Counted from the first letter of the stretch, positions 1 to 9,182 are shown. The stretch is 64,000 nucleotides of DNA from Polyangiaceae bacterium (GCA_022842465.1 JALHPN010000008.1:23254-87253), one strand, 5' to 3'. Made by a program: numbers and translations. The notes: a model not told the origin generated them from the letters alone.

Positions 1-725
1 GGCGTCGCGGCCTCGGCCCCGGGCTCGTCGGCTGGAAGCTCGAGCGCGTGATGATGGACTTCGTGGAGACCGCCTGGGAGCGCCCCGACGAGGGGATCTG
101 GGAGGTGCGCGGCCCGCGACGTCACTTCACGCATTCGAAGGTGATGGCGTGGGTCGCCGTCGACCGCGCCGTGCGCGCCGTCGAGGAGCTCGGACTCGAG
201 GGCCCGCTCGACCGCTGGCGCGCGCTCCGCGCGCAGATCCACGAGCAGGTCTGTCGCGAAGGCTACGACGCCGACAGGGGCGCGTTCGTGCAGTTCTACG
301 GATCGAAGCACCTCGATGCGAGCTTGCTCACGATCCCGCTCGTCGGATTCTTGCCCGCCAAGGACCCGCGTGTCCGCGGAACGATCGAGGCGATCGAGCG
401 AGAGCTCACCACCGACGGCTTCGTGGCGCGGTACCGGACCGACCCCGACGTCGACGGACTCCCGCCGGGGGAGGCCGCCTTCCTGCTCTGCTCGTTCTGG
501 TTGGTCGACTGTCTCGGCCTGCTCGGTCGGCGCGCCGAAGCGCGCGCGCTCTTCGAGAAGCTGCTCGCGATCCGGAACGACGTCGGGCTCCTCTCGGAGA
601 GCTACGACGTGGGCTCCCGTCGCCTCGCGGGAAACTTTCCACAGGCCTTCTCCCACATCGGCCTGGTGACGGCGGCGGGGCTCTTCGCGAAGCGTCTCCA
701 CGACCCCGACGCGCGGTCGCGGTAG
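1..725 (+). CDS. Glycoside hydrolase family 15 protein (glucoamylase/trehalase type), C-terminal part
   Basis: The frame is open to the left edge, so the N-terminus lies outside the window. The visible part carries the GH15 hallmarks: the GIWEVRG segment followed by HFTHSKVMAWVA, whose Glu is the proposed catalytic acid, and a later LLSESYD segment followed by GNFPQAFSH, whose Glu is the proposed catalytic base. Family members hydrolyse alpha-glucosidic bonds in starch fragments or trehalose by inversion, usually in the cytosol. The subtype cannot be decided from this fragment. A GTG-ATG-ATG run at 48 is internal to the conserved domain and is not a start. The gene ends at TAG, about 50 bases before the next gene. 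Confidence 0.88.
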   Translation, partial: RRGLGPGLVGWKLERVMMDFVETAWERPDEGIWEVRGPRRHFTHSKVMAWVAVDRAVRAVEELGLEGPLDRWRALRAQIHEQVCREGYDADRGAFVQFYGSKHLDASLLTIPLVGFLPAKDPRVRGTIEAIERELTTDGFVARYRTDPDVDGLPPGEAAFLLCSFWLVDCLGLLGRRAEARALFEKLLAIRNDVGLLSESYDVGSRRLAGNFPQAFSHIGLVTAAGLFAKRLHDPDARSR

Positions 726-772
726 CGGCGCCAGCCCCGCGCTCCACGCGCGGCCGAGCCGCCGTGAGAAGC

Positions 773-1396
773 GTGATAGACCGTCGAGGAATGCACGACG
801 CCTACCGGTACCGCGCCGAGGACGGACGGTTCTGCATCGACATCCGCTTGAAGAGCTCCCGGCAGCTCTTCGACGGGCGCGATCCGGCGCCGTTTCGCGA
901 GCGAGACCTCGATGAACGCGCGGTCGAATACCTCGTGGGCGCCGTGCAAGAGCTCCCCCGCGACGCCGTCTTCAAGATCGTCTTCTGGATCTCCGACGAG
1001 CCGTCACCGCAGCTCTCCGACGCCATGCTCGTCGAGGCCGTGCAAGGGCACTTCCGCTACGAAGAGCAGCATCTCGATCGGCAGCTTCGCCAGCACGTCC
1101 GGCGCGGACAGCTCTATCTCCTGCTCGGGCTCACCATCCTCGTCGTCTTCCTGACGTTGGCGGAGCTGACGACGGGCCTCCCGGCGGGGCATGTGCGGCA
1201 AGTCCTCCGCGAGGGCCTGGTGATCACGGGGTGGGTGGCGATGTGGCGCCCCCTCGAGGCCCTCCTCTACGACTGGTGGCCGCTCCTCCAAGCGCGTCGG
1301 ATCAGGCGACGGCTTCGCCAAGCCCCGATGCAGGTGCTGCAGGAACCCGGTCCAGACGCGGGAGAGAGACACAGCGATCACGCACGCGCACCGTAG
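773..1396 (+). CDS. Hypothetical membrane protein with two transmembrane segments
   Basis: A protein of about 207 residues that I do not recognise. The first ~110 residues are soluble and mixed alpha/beta, with many charged residues and a VFKIVFWISDEP strand region. They are followed by a hydrophobic segment (LYLLLGLTILVVFLTLAEL) and a second hydrophobic stretch rich in Trp (VITGWVAMWRP to YDWWPLL). The C-terminus is basic and probably cytosolic. The start is uncertain: GTG 773 and ATG 791 are in frame and neither has a well-spaced ribosome binding site. It converges on the gluconokinase gene with only eight bases between the stop codons. Confidence 0.6.
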   Translation: MIDRRGMHDAYRYRAEDGRFCIDIRLKSSRQLFDGRDPAPFRERDLDERAVEYLVGAVQELPRDAVFKIVFWISDEPSPQLSDAMLVEAVQGHFRYEEQHLDRQLRQHVRRGQLYLLLGLTILVVFLTLAELTTGLPAGHVRQVLREGLVITGWVAMWRPLEALLYDWWPLLQARRIRRRLRQAPMQVLQEPGPDAGERHSDHARAP

Positions 1397-1404
1397 AGCG
1401 ACAA

Positions 1405-1911
1405 TCACGGGACGGCGCCGCCGACGCGAGCGAGGGCGCCGCGGACGAGGGAGACGACCTCGTCGGGAGGGGCCGCGCAGTCCACCGTGAGCGCGTCTTC
1501 GGGAGGTTCGAGCGCGGCGAGCTGGCTCTCCAGCAGCTCTCTCGGCATGAAGTGGCCATCGCGCTCGCGCAGCCGAGCTGCCAGCGTCTCGACGGGGACG
1601 ACGAGATGCACGAAGCGGACGTGGCCGCGCCCGCTCTCCCGGAGCGCACGACGATGTGAGCGGCGGAGTGACGAGCACGCGACGACGACGTTCGACTCGG
1701 CGTCCACCCAGCCCCGGACGGCCGCAGCAAGCGCTGCGATCCACGGAGCGCGGTCGTCGTCGTCGAGCGGCCTACGCGCCGACATCTTCGCGATGCTCTC
1801 GGGCGTGTGGAGGTCGTCGGCGTCGACGAACGCATATCCCATCTCCGCAGCCAGTCGCCGGCCAATGGTCGTCTTGCCCGCGCCCGAGACGCCCATGACC
1901 ACGATGACCAT
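1405..1911 (-). CDS. gntK: Gluconokinase (GntK-like carbohydrate kinase)
   Basis: A 168-residue P-loop kinase. GVSGAGKTT at residues 7-15 is the Walker A loop. DADDLHTPESIAKM is the characteristic gluconokinase substrate/lid region, followed by the PWI segment. Length and motifs fit the short bacterial gluconate kinases, which convert D-gluconate and ATP to 6-phosphogluconate in the cytosol, feeding the pentose phosphate or Entner-Doudoroff route. The start codon overlaps the stop of the upstream gene by one base (TGATG), so it is probably translated from the long Mrp operon transcript. No gluconate transporter is visible nearby. Confidence 0.88.
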   Translation of the reverse strand: MVIVVMGVSGAGKTTIGRRLAAEMGYAFVDADDLHTPESIAKMSARRPLDDDDRAPWIAALAAAVRGWVDAESNVVVACSSLRRSHRRALRESGRGHVRFVHLVVPVETLAARLRERDGHFMPRELLESQLAALEPPEDALTVDCAAPPDEVVSLVRGALARVGGAVP

Positions 1912-2369
1912 CAGAACCTCGCGCCGCGCGCCTCATAGCCGTGGCGGACGATGGCTCGGACGTCGGGCCAATCCTGGCAACCGACGTCGCTGCGGCGCTC
2001 CCACTCTTCGCGCAGCTCTTGCTCGAGAGCGGAGTCCCACCCCTCGTGCTTCCCGCCGAACTCTTCGCGGGCGCAATACCCGTAGCAAAGCGCCGGCTCG
2101 GCATCATCCCATCGAAGGCCCGTGCTCCACGCCCCGCCCTCCGGGGCCGCCGGGTCCCGAGGCGTGGTCGCATGCGGCGCCGGCATGGCCGCCGTGCCGA
2201 TCGCTTGCTTCACCGTGTCGTCGACGTCCTGGCCGAGCTCGCGGCCACCGAGGTGCAAGTCGGACTTCGTCTGCTCCCAGTCGCGGCGTAAGGCCTCCTT
2301 CGCGCGCTCCCACGCGCTTCCGTGCCTCTCGTTCGTCCACCAGACCGGCTGCCACCCTGCGCTACTCAT
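1911..2369 (-). CDS. Conserved-looking hypothetical protein
   Basis: A 152-residue soluble protein that I do not recognise. The N-terminal third is Trp-rich and amphipathic (GWQPVWWTNERHGSAWERAK followed by LRRDWEQTKSDLH). A CYGYCAREEFGG segment in the second half resembles a compact conserved core. No signal peptide or membrane span is seen. The ATG overlaps the mrpG stop by four bases (ATGA), and its own stop overlaps the gluconokinase start, so it bridges the antiporter genes and the kinase gene in one operon. The function is open; a stress-related soluble role is only a guess from the N-terminal helical pattern. Confidence 0.65.
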   Translation of the reverse strand: MSSAGWQPVWWTNERHGSAWERAKEALRRDWEQTKSDLHLGGRELGQDVDDTVKQAIGTAAMPAPHATTPRDPAAPEGGAWSTGLRWDDAEPALCYGYCAREEFGGKHEGWDSALEQELREEWERRSDVGCQDWPDVRAIVRHGYEARGARF

Positions 2370-2761
2370 CTCGGCTCCTCTGCGGTCGCGCTCGGCGCGA
2401 TTCGCCGCGCTGGTCGACGAGCTGCAACGGGCGGGCCACCCCCGCGCTCCGGTGCGCCGGAGATGTTCGGCAGCGCCAAGTGGAGCGCCGTCTTGACGAC
2501 GAGATGGGCGCTCACGGGTGCGGTCAAGAAGAGGAAGACCGTGACGAGAAGCTCGTGGAAGCTCGGCGCCGCCGTGGTCGCGCTGAAGTACAAGGAGGAG
2601 CCGATCAACGTCGCGCCGACGCCGAGCGTCGTCGCCTTCGTCGGCCCGTGGACCCGCGAGTAGAGATCGGGAAGCCGAGCCAGCCCGATCGAGCCGATCA
2701 GCGCGAAGGACGCACCGACCAGAAGCAGCGCGGACACGACGGTCTCCAGGATGATGGACAT
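2366..2761 (-). CDS. mrpG: Na+/H+ antiporter subunit G
   Basis: 131 residues. Three hydrophobic segments and the family signature GSIGLARLPDLYSRVHGPTKATTLG place it in MnhG/MrpG/PhaG. The small membrane subunit is needed for the hetero-oligomeric Mrp antiporter, which exports Na+ in exchange for protons. The last ~30 residues are a basic, proline-rich extension beyond the usual domain. It starts seven bases after the mrpF stop and is last of the Mrp subunit genes. Confidence 0.93.
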   Translation of the reverse strand: MSIILETVVSALLLVGASFALIGSIGLARLPDLYSRVHGPTKATTLGVGATLIGSSLYFSATTAAPSFHELLVTVFLFLTAPVSAHLVVKTALHLALPNISGAPERGGGPPVAARRPARRIAPSATAEEPR

Positions 2762-2768
2762 GGTGAGG

Positions 2769-3038
2769 TCACTCCACGATGTCGCCGCGCAAGAGGAACT
2801 TGCAGAGGGCGACGGTACCCACGAAGCCCATCATCGCGATGACGAGGGCGGCCTCGAAGTACAGCTGGCTCGAGCGGTGGATCCCGAGGAGCACGACGAG
2901 CGCGATCGAGTTCACGTAGAGCGTGTCGAGCGCGAGCACACGATCGACGGCGCTCGGCCCGCGGACGATTCGCGCGAAGTTGAGGGCCAGCGCCGCCGTC
3001 ACGAGCACGAGCGCACAGCGAACCGCCACCGCTAGCAT
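2769..3038 (-). CDS. mrpF: Na+/H+ antiporter subunit F
   Basis: 89 residues with three predicted transmembrane helices, typical MrpF/PhaF length. FARIVRGPSAVDRVLALDTL is the conserved family core. I chose ATG 3038, which overlaps the end of mrpE by seven bases; the open frame runs further upstream but only as a shadow of mrpE. It is part of the membrane-bound Mrp antiporter complex. Confidence 0.92.
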   Translation of the reverse strand: MLAVAVRCALVLVTAALALNFARIVRGPSAVDRVLALDTLYVNSIALVVLLGIHRSSQLYFEAALVIAMMGFVGTVALCKFLLRGDIVE

Positions 3039-3529
3039 TCGAACGCCTCCTTCACGAGGGTCTCGTATCGATCCTTGATACGGGCGATCTCCGCGGCGAC
3101 GTCGTCGATCGCGAGGCCGTGTACCAGCAGCGTGCGGCGGTCGCCGCTGAGATTCGCGGACACGGTTCCTGGCGTCAGCGAGATCACGCTCGCCAGGAGG
3201 GTGATGGCGTGCCCGGTCTCGACGGCGAGCGGTAGCTCGAGGAAGCGCGGTCGGAGACGTCGCTTCGGTCCGAGGACGAGCAGGGCGACGCGCACGTTGG
3301 CGATGACGATGTCCGCGCCCACGCGAACCGCGAGTCGAGCCAGCGGGAGATAGCGAACGTGCGCGGGATACTCGGGCCAGAACCGCGCCGAGAACAGCGG
3401 AATGCCGATCGCGAGCGCCGCGCCCAGAAGCACGGCGGCGACGGTGACGCCGTTCTGTGCGAGCAGCCAGGTGAGAAGGACGGCGACGCTGACGGCTGGC
3501 TGGGGGAAGACCTTGTGGAGCACGTTCAC
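3032..3529 (-). CDS. mrpE: Na+/H+ antiporter subunit E
   Basis: 165 residues. Two N-terminal hydrophobic helices, a PEYPAHVRYLPLARLAVRV stretch, and the conserved segment TLLASVISLTPGTVS followed by LLVHGLAID identify MrpE/MnhE/PhaE. GTG 3529 is taken as start because it overlaps the mrpD stop in a GTGA arrangement, implying coupled translation. The large upstream open frame is a shadow of mrpD. It is a membrane subunit of the Mrp complex. Confidence 0.93.
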   Translation of the reverse strand: MNVLHKVFPQPAVSVAVLLTWLLAQNGVTVAAVLLGAALAIGIPLFSARFWPEYPAHVRYLPLARLAVRVGADIVIANVRVALLVLGPKRRLRPRFLELPLAVETGHAITLLASVISLTPGTVSANLSGDRRTLLVHGLAIDDVAAEIARIKDRYETLVKEAFEC

Positions 3530-5004
3530 CTCGCACCGAGCACGGCTCGAACATAGGTGTCGCGGTCGCGGAGCTGCTCCTCCGTGAGCGAGGCATAGTC
3601 CATCAGTGGACCAGCGAAGACCGAGGACGCGGCGATGACCGCGAACAGGGCGAGGGGTACGCCGAGAGGGGCGCGGCTGACACCGCCGGTTTGCTCGGCG
3701 GGGACGTCCCAGAACACGGTGCTCGCCGCACGCGCACATGCGACGAGGCCGAGGAGGCTGGAGACCAGCATGACGCCGAGCGTGGTCGCGCCGAGCGGCG
3801 TGTCGGGGAGCGCGGCGAGGAGCGCCGCCTTCCCCAGGAAGCCCGAGAGCGGTGGAAACCCGACGACCGCGATCGACGAGAACAGAAAGCACGCACCGAG
3901 CGCGCCAGCCTGGGGTCCGATCGCGCCTCGCTCGATGCGATCGCCCGAAGGGCGCCGCGCCTGCGCGATGCAGCCGACGACGAGGAAGGCCGCAGCGACG
4001 CTCACCGTGCTGTGGCCGAGGTAGAAGAGCCCCGCGCCGACCGCGTGCCCTGCGAGCAGCACGCCCGTGAGCATCACGCCGACCGAGCTGACGAGCAGGT
4101 AGCTCTGCATTCGGCCGAGCTCCCGACTGACGACCGCGCCGACCCCCGCGATCAGCTGCGTCGCGAGGGCGGCGGGCAAGAGCCACGCGACGACCTCCCG
4201 CGTGGCGTCTGGCGCGAGCGAGATCGCGCGAACGATGCAGTAGACACCGACCTTGGTCATGATCGCGAAGGAGGTCGCCACCTCCGGACGCGCGACGGGG
4301 TACGCGCGCGTGAGCCAGAAGTGGAGCGGCGCCACGCCCGCCTTGAGGGCGAACACGATCGCGAAGAGCGCGAACGCGACGTGCACGAGAGGGCGATCCG
4401 ACATCGGCAGCTCGGAGAGGCGGCTCGCGACGTGCGCCATGTTGAGTGCCCCCGTGCTGCCGTAGAGGACGGCGAGCCCCACCAGGAAGAGAGTCGACGC
4501 GATGAGGTTCGCCACGACGTAGGGGATGGCCGCGCGCATGCGTGGGGCGCCCTTTCCGTGGAGGAGCAGGCAGTACGACGCGATCAGGAGGACCTCGAAG
4601 AACACGAACAGGTTGAAGAAGTCCCCCGTGAGGAACGCGCCGTGGACCCCGGCGAGTTGCAGATGGACGAAGGCGTGGAAGTGTCGGCCGCGGGCGTCCC
4701 CGCCGCGGAGCGCGTGGGCGATGGCGGCGAGCGTGACGACGTCTGCGAGGACGAGCATCGCCGCCGAGAGCCGGTCGACGACGAGCAGGATTCCAAAAGG
4801 CGACTCCCAGCCGCCGACCCGGTACACGATGGTGTCCTCGGCCGTCGCCGAGAGCGCGAGCGCCGCGGAGACGGCGAGCGAGAGCACGATGGCCGACGCG
4901 GACACCACCCGCCGGGCGCCCTGCCGGTCCGCGGCGCCGAGCAGCACCAGCACGGCCGCGGCGAGCAACGGAATCAGGACGGAGACGACGGCGGTGTGCG
5001 TCAT
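3526..5004 (-). CDS. mrpD: Na+/H+ antiporter subunit D (NuoN/ND2-type proton channel)
   Basis: 492 residues of nearly continuous hydrophobic helices, related to the complex I antiporter-like subunits. GDFFNLFVFFEVLLIASY near residue 120 is the conserved helix bearing the essential Glu, and an ALKAGVAPLHFWL segment marks the proton-antiporter domain. ATG 5004 has a strong GGAGG ribosome binding site a few bases upstream and overlaps the mrpC stop by four bases. Together with MrpA it is thought to form one of the two ion-translocating channels. Confidence 0.95.
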   Translation of the reverse strand: MTHTAVVSVLIPLLAAAVLVLLGAADRQGARRVVSASAIVLSLAVSAALALSATAEDTIVYRVGGWESPFGILLVVDRLSAAMLVLADVVTLAAIAHALRGGDARGRHFHAFVHLQLAGVHGAFLTGDFFNLFVFFEVLLIASYCLLLHGKGAPRMRAAIPYVVANLIASTLFLVGLAVLYGSTGALNMAHVASRLSELPMSDRPLVHVAFALFAIVFALKAGVAPLHFWLTRAYPVARPEVATSFAIMTKVGVYCIVRAISLAPDATREVVAWLLPAALATQLIAGVGAVVSRELGRMQSYLLVSSVGVMLTGVLLAGHAVGAGLFYLGHSTVSVAAAFLVVGCIAQARRPSGDRIERGAIGPQAGALGACFLFSSIAVVGFPPLSGFLGKAALLAALPDTPLGATTLGVMLVSSLLGLVACARAASTVFWDVPAEQTGGVSRAPLGVPLALFAVIAASSVFAGPLMDYASLTEEQLRDRDTYVRAVLGAR

Positions 5005-5333
5005 GCGTCCTCCTCGCCACCGTCGACGTGGTCGCTCCCCGTCGCGCGCCGCGCACGCAGCGCCAGCACGACGAGGAACGCCGTCATGCCGAAGCCGATC
5101 ACGATCGCCGTCAGGACGAGCGCCTGCGGAAGGGGGTCGGCGTAACCCGTTCCTCCCGGCTCGATGATCGGCGGCCGCACGGCGCTCAGCCGTCCGCTCG
5201 CGAGCAGGAAGAGGTTGGTCGCGTACGAGACGAGGGTGAATCCGAGGATGACCGAGAACGTGCGCGCCTGCATCAGCAGGTACGCACCGCTCGCGAACAG
5301 CACGCCGATCACACCGGCGATCAGGGCAGCCAT
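5001..5333 (-). CDS. mrpC: Na+/H+ antiporter subunit C (NuoK-like)
   Basis: 110 residues with three transmembrane helices, matching MrpC/MnhC and the NuoK family in length. GFTLVSYATNLFLLASG and DPLPQALVLTAIVIGFG are the two conserved blocks. The acidic C-terminal tail ends in EEDA. The start overlaps the end of the A/B fusion gene by 13 bases, consistent with a single operon transcript. Confidence 0.95.
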   Translation of the reverse strand: MAALIAGVIGVLFASGAYLLMQARTFSVILGFTLVSYATNLFLLASGRLSAVRPPIIEPGGTGYADPLPQALVLTAIVIGFGMTAFLVVLALRARRATGSDHVDGGEEDA

Positions 5334-8152
5334 GGGCTCGCTTCGCGCCGGAAGGTTTCGTCGACGGGGGAGCTCGCGCGGGAGATCTCGCCGAGTCGCG
5401 CGAGGATGACGACGCTCGAGGAGACGACGGCGAGGTAGACCCCGAAGTCGAACACCATTGCCGTCGCGAGCTCGATCTCCCCGAGGACGGGGACGTCGAC
5501 GTGCGTGGACCACATCGTGAGAAACGGCGCGCCGAGCAGCGTGGACGCGAGCCCGGCCCCAAGCGCGACGAGGAGCGAGACGCCGAAGACCGGCAAGAAA
5601 TCGCGACGCAGGCGCTCGTGCGTCCACGTGGTTCCGCTCGCCAGGTACTGGAGGAGGAGCGCGATGGTGGTGACGAGCGCTGCGACGAACCCGCCGCCGG
5701 GGCGGTTGTGGCCGCGCAGGAACAGGAAGGCGCTGAACACGAGCGCCAACGGAAGCAGCGTACGACTGATCGTCACCAGGATCACCGGCGCGCGATCCCT
5801 CGAGCGCACCTCGAGCGCGTCCGGCGCGTCGCGGGGCATCCCGTCGAGCATGACGGCCGCGCCGAGCCCAGCCGCTCCGAGCACGGTGATCTCCCCGAGC
5901 GTGTCGAAGGCGCGAAAGTCGACGAGGATGACGTTCACGACGTTGCGGCCGCCACCCGCAGGAACGCTCTCCCGTAGGAAGAACGCCGAGATTCCCTCGG
6001 GCGCCGGACGCGAGAGGAGCGCCCACGAGAGCGCGGCCGCGCCGAGCCCCACGAGCGCCGCGAGCGCGACGCGGCCGATTTGCGCGGCGCCGGCGCGCGG
6101 AGCCGCCGGCTGTCGGGGCAGGTGATGCAGCGCGAGCAGCATCAGGAGAATGCTGACGATCTCCACGAGCAGCTGCGTCAGCGCGAGGTCCGGTGCCGAG
6201 AGGCGAACGAAGGCCAACGCGACGATCGATCCGACCGCAGACAGGACGACGACCGCCACGTACCGGCGTTCGTGCACGACCGCGACGACGACGGCGCCGG
6301 CGCCGGCGACGAGCCCTAGCGTCCCAGAGAGTGGGTCCGGAGCAACGAAGGCCGCGAGCTCCGGAGTGCCGCCGCTCAGAACGGGGAGAGCGACAGCCGC
6401 CGCCGCGGCCACGAGGAGGAGGGCGACGTACCTTTGGAGCGACCCTCTTCCGAGGAACGCCGTCACCGACGCGCCCGCGCGCATCGCGCGGCGCCCGCTC
6501 GCCTCGAGCATCGCGGCGGCGCGCGCACGAGGAACGACGCGATCATGAAGCGCGCGAACGCGACCGAGGCTCGCATAGAGGCCGACTCCTCCCACGAGCG
6601 CGATCGCCGTCATGAGCAGGGGCCACGTGAGGCCGTGCCAGAGAGCGATGTCGTAGGGCGGAAGATCGGCCCCGACGACGACGCGGGCCGCCATCGCGAC
6701 GAAGGGCTCGTCGATCGCGGCGGGCACGACGCCGACGACGATGCACACGAGCGACAAGAGCTCGACGGGGACGCGCATCCACGCACGCGGCTCGTGCGGG
6801 AGCTTCGGCATCCCGGTCCCTTCGCCGCGAAAGAACACGTCGTGGACGAAGCGCGCCGAGTACGTCACGCCGAAGAGCCCCGCCAGGGTGACGCCGACGA
6901 TCAGCGTCCACCGCGCGAAGGCCGGCAGCTCCGCGGCGATCGCCTCGGCGAAGAACATCTCCTTGCTGAGGAAGCCGTTCAAGAGCGGCACCCCGGCCAT
7001 CGCCGCGGCCGAGACGCAGGCGAGGACCGCCGTTCGAGGCATGTGTCGGTACACGCCGTTCAGAACGCGGATGTCGCGCGTACCCGTCTCGTGATCGAGG
7101 ATGCCGGCCGCCATGAAGAGGGAGGCCTTGAACGTCGCGTGGTTGAGCGTGTGGAAGACGGCCGCGATGGATGCCGCCGGCGTGCTGAACCCGAGGAGGA
7201 GCACGATGAGGCCGAGATGGCTGATGGTCGAGTACGCGAGCAGGCCCTTGAGGTCGTCTTGGCGCGTCGCTGCATAGGCGCCCCCGACGAGCGTGACGAG
7301 GCCGACGCTGCACACGACCCCGAACCACAAGTCGGTACCTGCGAGCGGCGCGTGGAGCCGGGCGAGAACGAAGATGCCCGCTTTCACCATCGTCGCGCTG
7401 TGGAGGTAGGCGCTGATCGGGGTCGGCGCGGCCATGGCGCGCGGCAGCCAGAAGTGGAAAGGAAACTGCGCGGACTTGCTGAAGGCGCCTGCGAGCACCA
7501 GCAGCACCGCCGGCGCGTAGAGGCGATGCGCGCGAATCGCCGGCCCGGAAGCGAGGACGACGTCGACATCGAAGGAACCGACGATCCTCGCGATCAGCAC
7601 GACGCCGCCGAGCAGAGCGAGTCCCCCCGCGCCGGTCACGGTGAGCGCGGTGAGTGCGGCCCGTCGCGCCTCGGCATCATCATGCCAATACGCGATCAGA
7701 AAGAACGAGGTGAGGCTCGTGAGCTCCCAGAAGATGACGAGGAGCAGCAGGTTGTCCGAGAGGACGAGGCCGGTCATCGCGGCGGCGAAGAGAAGGAGGA
7801 GGGCGAGGAACCGCCCGAGACGGTCCTCGATGGGGAGGTAGTACGCCGCATACAGCACGACGAGCATCCCGATGCCGAGCACGAGGACCGCGAACACGAA
7901 GGAAAGCCCGTCGAGCCGCAGCGCGATCTCCAGACCGAGCCGAGGCACCCAGGGGACGCGAAGCTTGGCGATGGCCCCTGTCGCGACGGACGGTCCCTGC
8001 GCTGCAACGAGGGCGAGCGCGCTCCCGAAGGCGAGGGCGGAGACGCCGCCCGCGAGCCGGCGCGATACGCGAGCGGCCGCTGGCGCGGCGATCGCGCCAG
8101 CGAGAAGGACGAGCATCGCGATAGCCAGCGCCACGGAAGGCGCGTCTAGCAC
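5321..8152 (-). CDS. mrpA: Na+/H+ antiporter subunit A fused to subunit B
   Basis: 943 residues from GTG 8152. The N-terminal ~500 residues are the NuoL/ND5-like channel, with the FWELTSLTSFFLI helix near residue 140 and the SKSAQFPFHFWLPRAM segment. MbhD- and MbhE-like helices follow (ending near VDFRAFDTLGE), and the last ~165 residues are a full MnhB domain containing FLRGHNRPGGGFVAALV. A/B fusions are known in many Mrp operons, so the absence of a separate mrpB is expected. The start is not certain: the frame is open to 8377 but that extension is Arg-rich with no membrane character. First gene of the Mrp operon. Confidence 0.92.
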   Translation of the reverse strand: MLDAPSVALAIAMLVLLAGAIAAPAAARVSRRLAGGVSALAFGSALALVAAQGPSVATGAIAKLRVPWVPRLGLEIALRLDGLSFVFAVLVLGIGMLVVLYAAYYLPIEDRLGRFLALLLLFAAAMTGLVLSDNLLLLVIFWELTSLTSFFLIAYWHDDAEARRAALTALTVTGAGGLALLGGVVLIARIVGSFDVDVVLASGPAIRAHRLYAPAVLLVLAGAFSKSAQFPFHFWLPRAMAAPTPISAYLHSATMVKAGIFVLARLHAPLAGTDLWFGVVCSVGLVTLVGGAYAATRQDDLKGLLAYSTISHLGLIVLLLGFSTPAASIAAVFHTLNHATFKASLFMAAGILDHETGTRDIRVLNGVYRHMPRTAVLACVSAAAMAGVPLLNGFLSKEMFFAEAIAAELPAFARWTLIVGVTLAGLFGVTYSARFVHDVFFRGEGTGMPKLPHEPRAWMRVPVELLSLVCIVVGVVPAAIDEPFVAMAARVVVGADLPPYDIALWHGLTWPLLMTAIALVGGVGLYASLGRVRALHDRVVPRARAAAMLEASGRRAMRAGASVTAFLGRGSLQRYVALLLVAAAAAVALPVLSGGTPELAAFVAPDPLSGTLGLVAGAGAVVVAVVHERRYVAVVVLSAVGSIVALAFVRLSAPDLALTQLLVEIVSILLMLLALHHLPRQPAAPRAGAAQIGRVALAALVGLGAAALSWALLSRPAPEGISAFFLRESVPAGGGRNVVNVILVDFRAFDTLGEITVLGAAGLGAAVMLDGMPRDAPDALEVRSRDRAPVILVTISRTLLPLALVFSAFLFLRGHNRPGGGFVAALVTTIALLLQYLASGTTWTHERLRRDFLPVFGVSLLVALGAGLASTLLGAPFLTMWSTHVDVPVLGEIELATAMVFDFGVYLAVVSSSVVILARLGEISRASSPVDETFRREASPWLP

Positions 8153-8486
8153 TCGCTGCGCCAGACCCCGACGAGGCGGAGCGCGGTCGGTCGTCTGCCC
8201 GCCGAGCACGCGCTCCTTGTCGCGGGGAAGGATCGCCGCAGCGCGCAATGAGCCACGGCGGCTCGAACCTCGAGCGCACGCTGCCGCGCGAGGTCGCGAG
8301 CTCGCGAAGCGCGGCATCCGCGCCGAGGCGTTGCGTGTTGCAGCGAGATGTGACTGGCGCGCTCTACGAGGCAGCAAAGCGCCTCGCCGTGGAGGCTGCC
8401 TGTCTCGCGTCGTGCGGCCGCTTGGGCGCAGCTTTCGAGAGCGGATGCGTTACCGACTGGCGTGCGCCTTGCGTCGATGAGCGACC
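8153..8486. other. Divergent intergenic region between mrpA and a lipoprotein gene
   Basis: About 330 bases separate two divergent genes and must hold both promoters. I see no convincing open frame, repeat or strong hairpin. The only candidate coding extension is the Arg-rich upstream part of the mrpA frame, which I consider untranslated. Confidence 0.5.
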
Positions 8487-9110
8487 ATGTCCTTTCGTGT
8501 CCCCGACGTCGGCGCGTTGTCGCGATCGGCTCTTGCCGCAACGGGTGTGCTCGTCCTCGTGGGATGCGCGCGTCCGTCACCCGAGATGAGTGTCGCCGCG
8601 ACCGAGGTCGCGACCGGCGAGGACGTCGTCGTCACATTCGACCGCCCTCACACGGGGAAGGCGACGAATCAGTACTGGATCGCGCTTCAACGCGCCGACG
8701 CACCCGAGTCCGAGACGACAGGCCGAGTCGTCCTCGAGCGTCACGAGACGGTCGTGCACTTGCCGGCGCGTTCACCCGGTAGGTATGAAGTGCGACTGCA
8801 CGGTCAGTTCCCGAAGAAGGAGCACCACCTTCTTCGGCGTATTCCCGTCGTCGTGCGCGGGTGGCCCGTCCGCGTCGGCGCTCCGTCGCACGTGGATGGT
8901 GGCGGCGAACCGTGCATGGACAGCTGGCTTGCGGAGCGCGACCTGGACCCGTATGGCGCCGCGAGCGGCACGGCCTACGCCGGGGGTGACCCGCTCCTCG
9001 ACGAAACGACGGGACGGAGCGTGACACGGTGGGAGCACGTCGTGGCCCAGCACCCGGAGCTCGAGCAGGTATGTGTGGGCCCGCGGCGGCGGAACACGCT
9101 CGATCACTGA
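8487..9110 (+). CDS. Hypothetical lipoprotein
   Basis: 207 residues. The N-terminus has a short hydrophobic stretch ending in a lipobox (VLVLVGCA), so the mature protein probably starts at Cys and is anchored in a membrane. The middle resembles an Ig/beta-sandwich-like module (VVVTFDRP, YWIALQRAD, GRYEVRLHG). The C-terminal third has GEPCMDSWLAERDLDP and no recognised domain. It lies alone between the Mrp operon and the AbiEii remnant. Function unknown. Confidence 0.68.
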   Translation: MSFRVPDVGALSRSALAATGVLVLVGCARPSPEMSVAATEVATGEDVVVTFDRPHTGKATNQYWIALQRADAPESETTGRVVLERHETVVHLPARSPGRYEVRLHGQFPKKEHHLLRRIPVVVRGWPVRVGAPSHVDGGGEPCMDSWLAERDLDPYGAASGTAYAGGDPLLDETTGRSVTRWEHVVAQHPELEQVCVGPRRRNTLDH

Positions 9111-9182
9111 GGTGCGGGCGGTGGTAGCGGCCGCCAGGACGTCGATGGCGCGCATATGGAGTCGATCAGCCGGACGGCATCT

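Noticed and set aside
3691..5145. Long plus-strand open frame opposite the mrpD gene
   Set aside because: Its product is Arg/Glu/Asp-rich shadow sequence without domains, while the minus strand encodes a clear MrpD. The same applies to long antisense frames opposite mrpA, hsdR (26048-27790) and the kinase gene.
8153..8377. N-terminal extension of the mrpA frame
   Set aside because: Arg/Ala-rich with no membrane segment; the conserved protein begins at GTG 8152.
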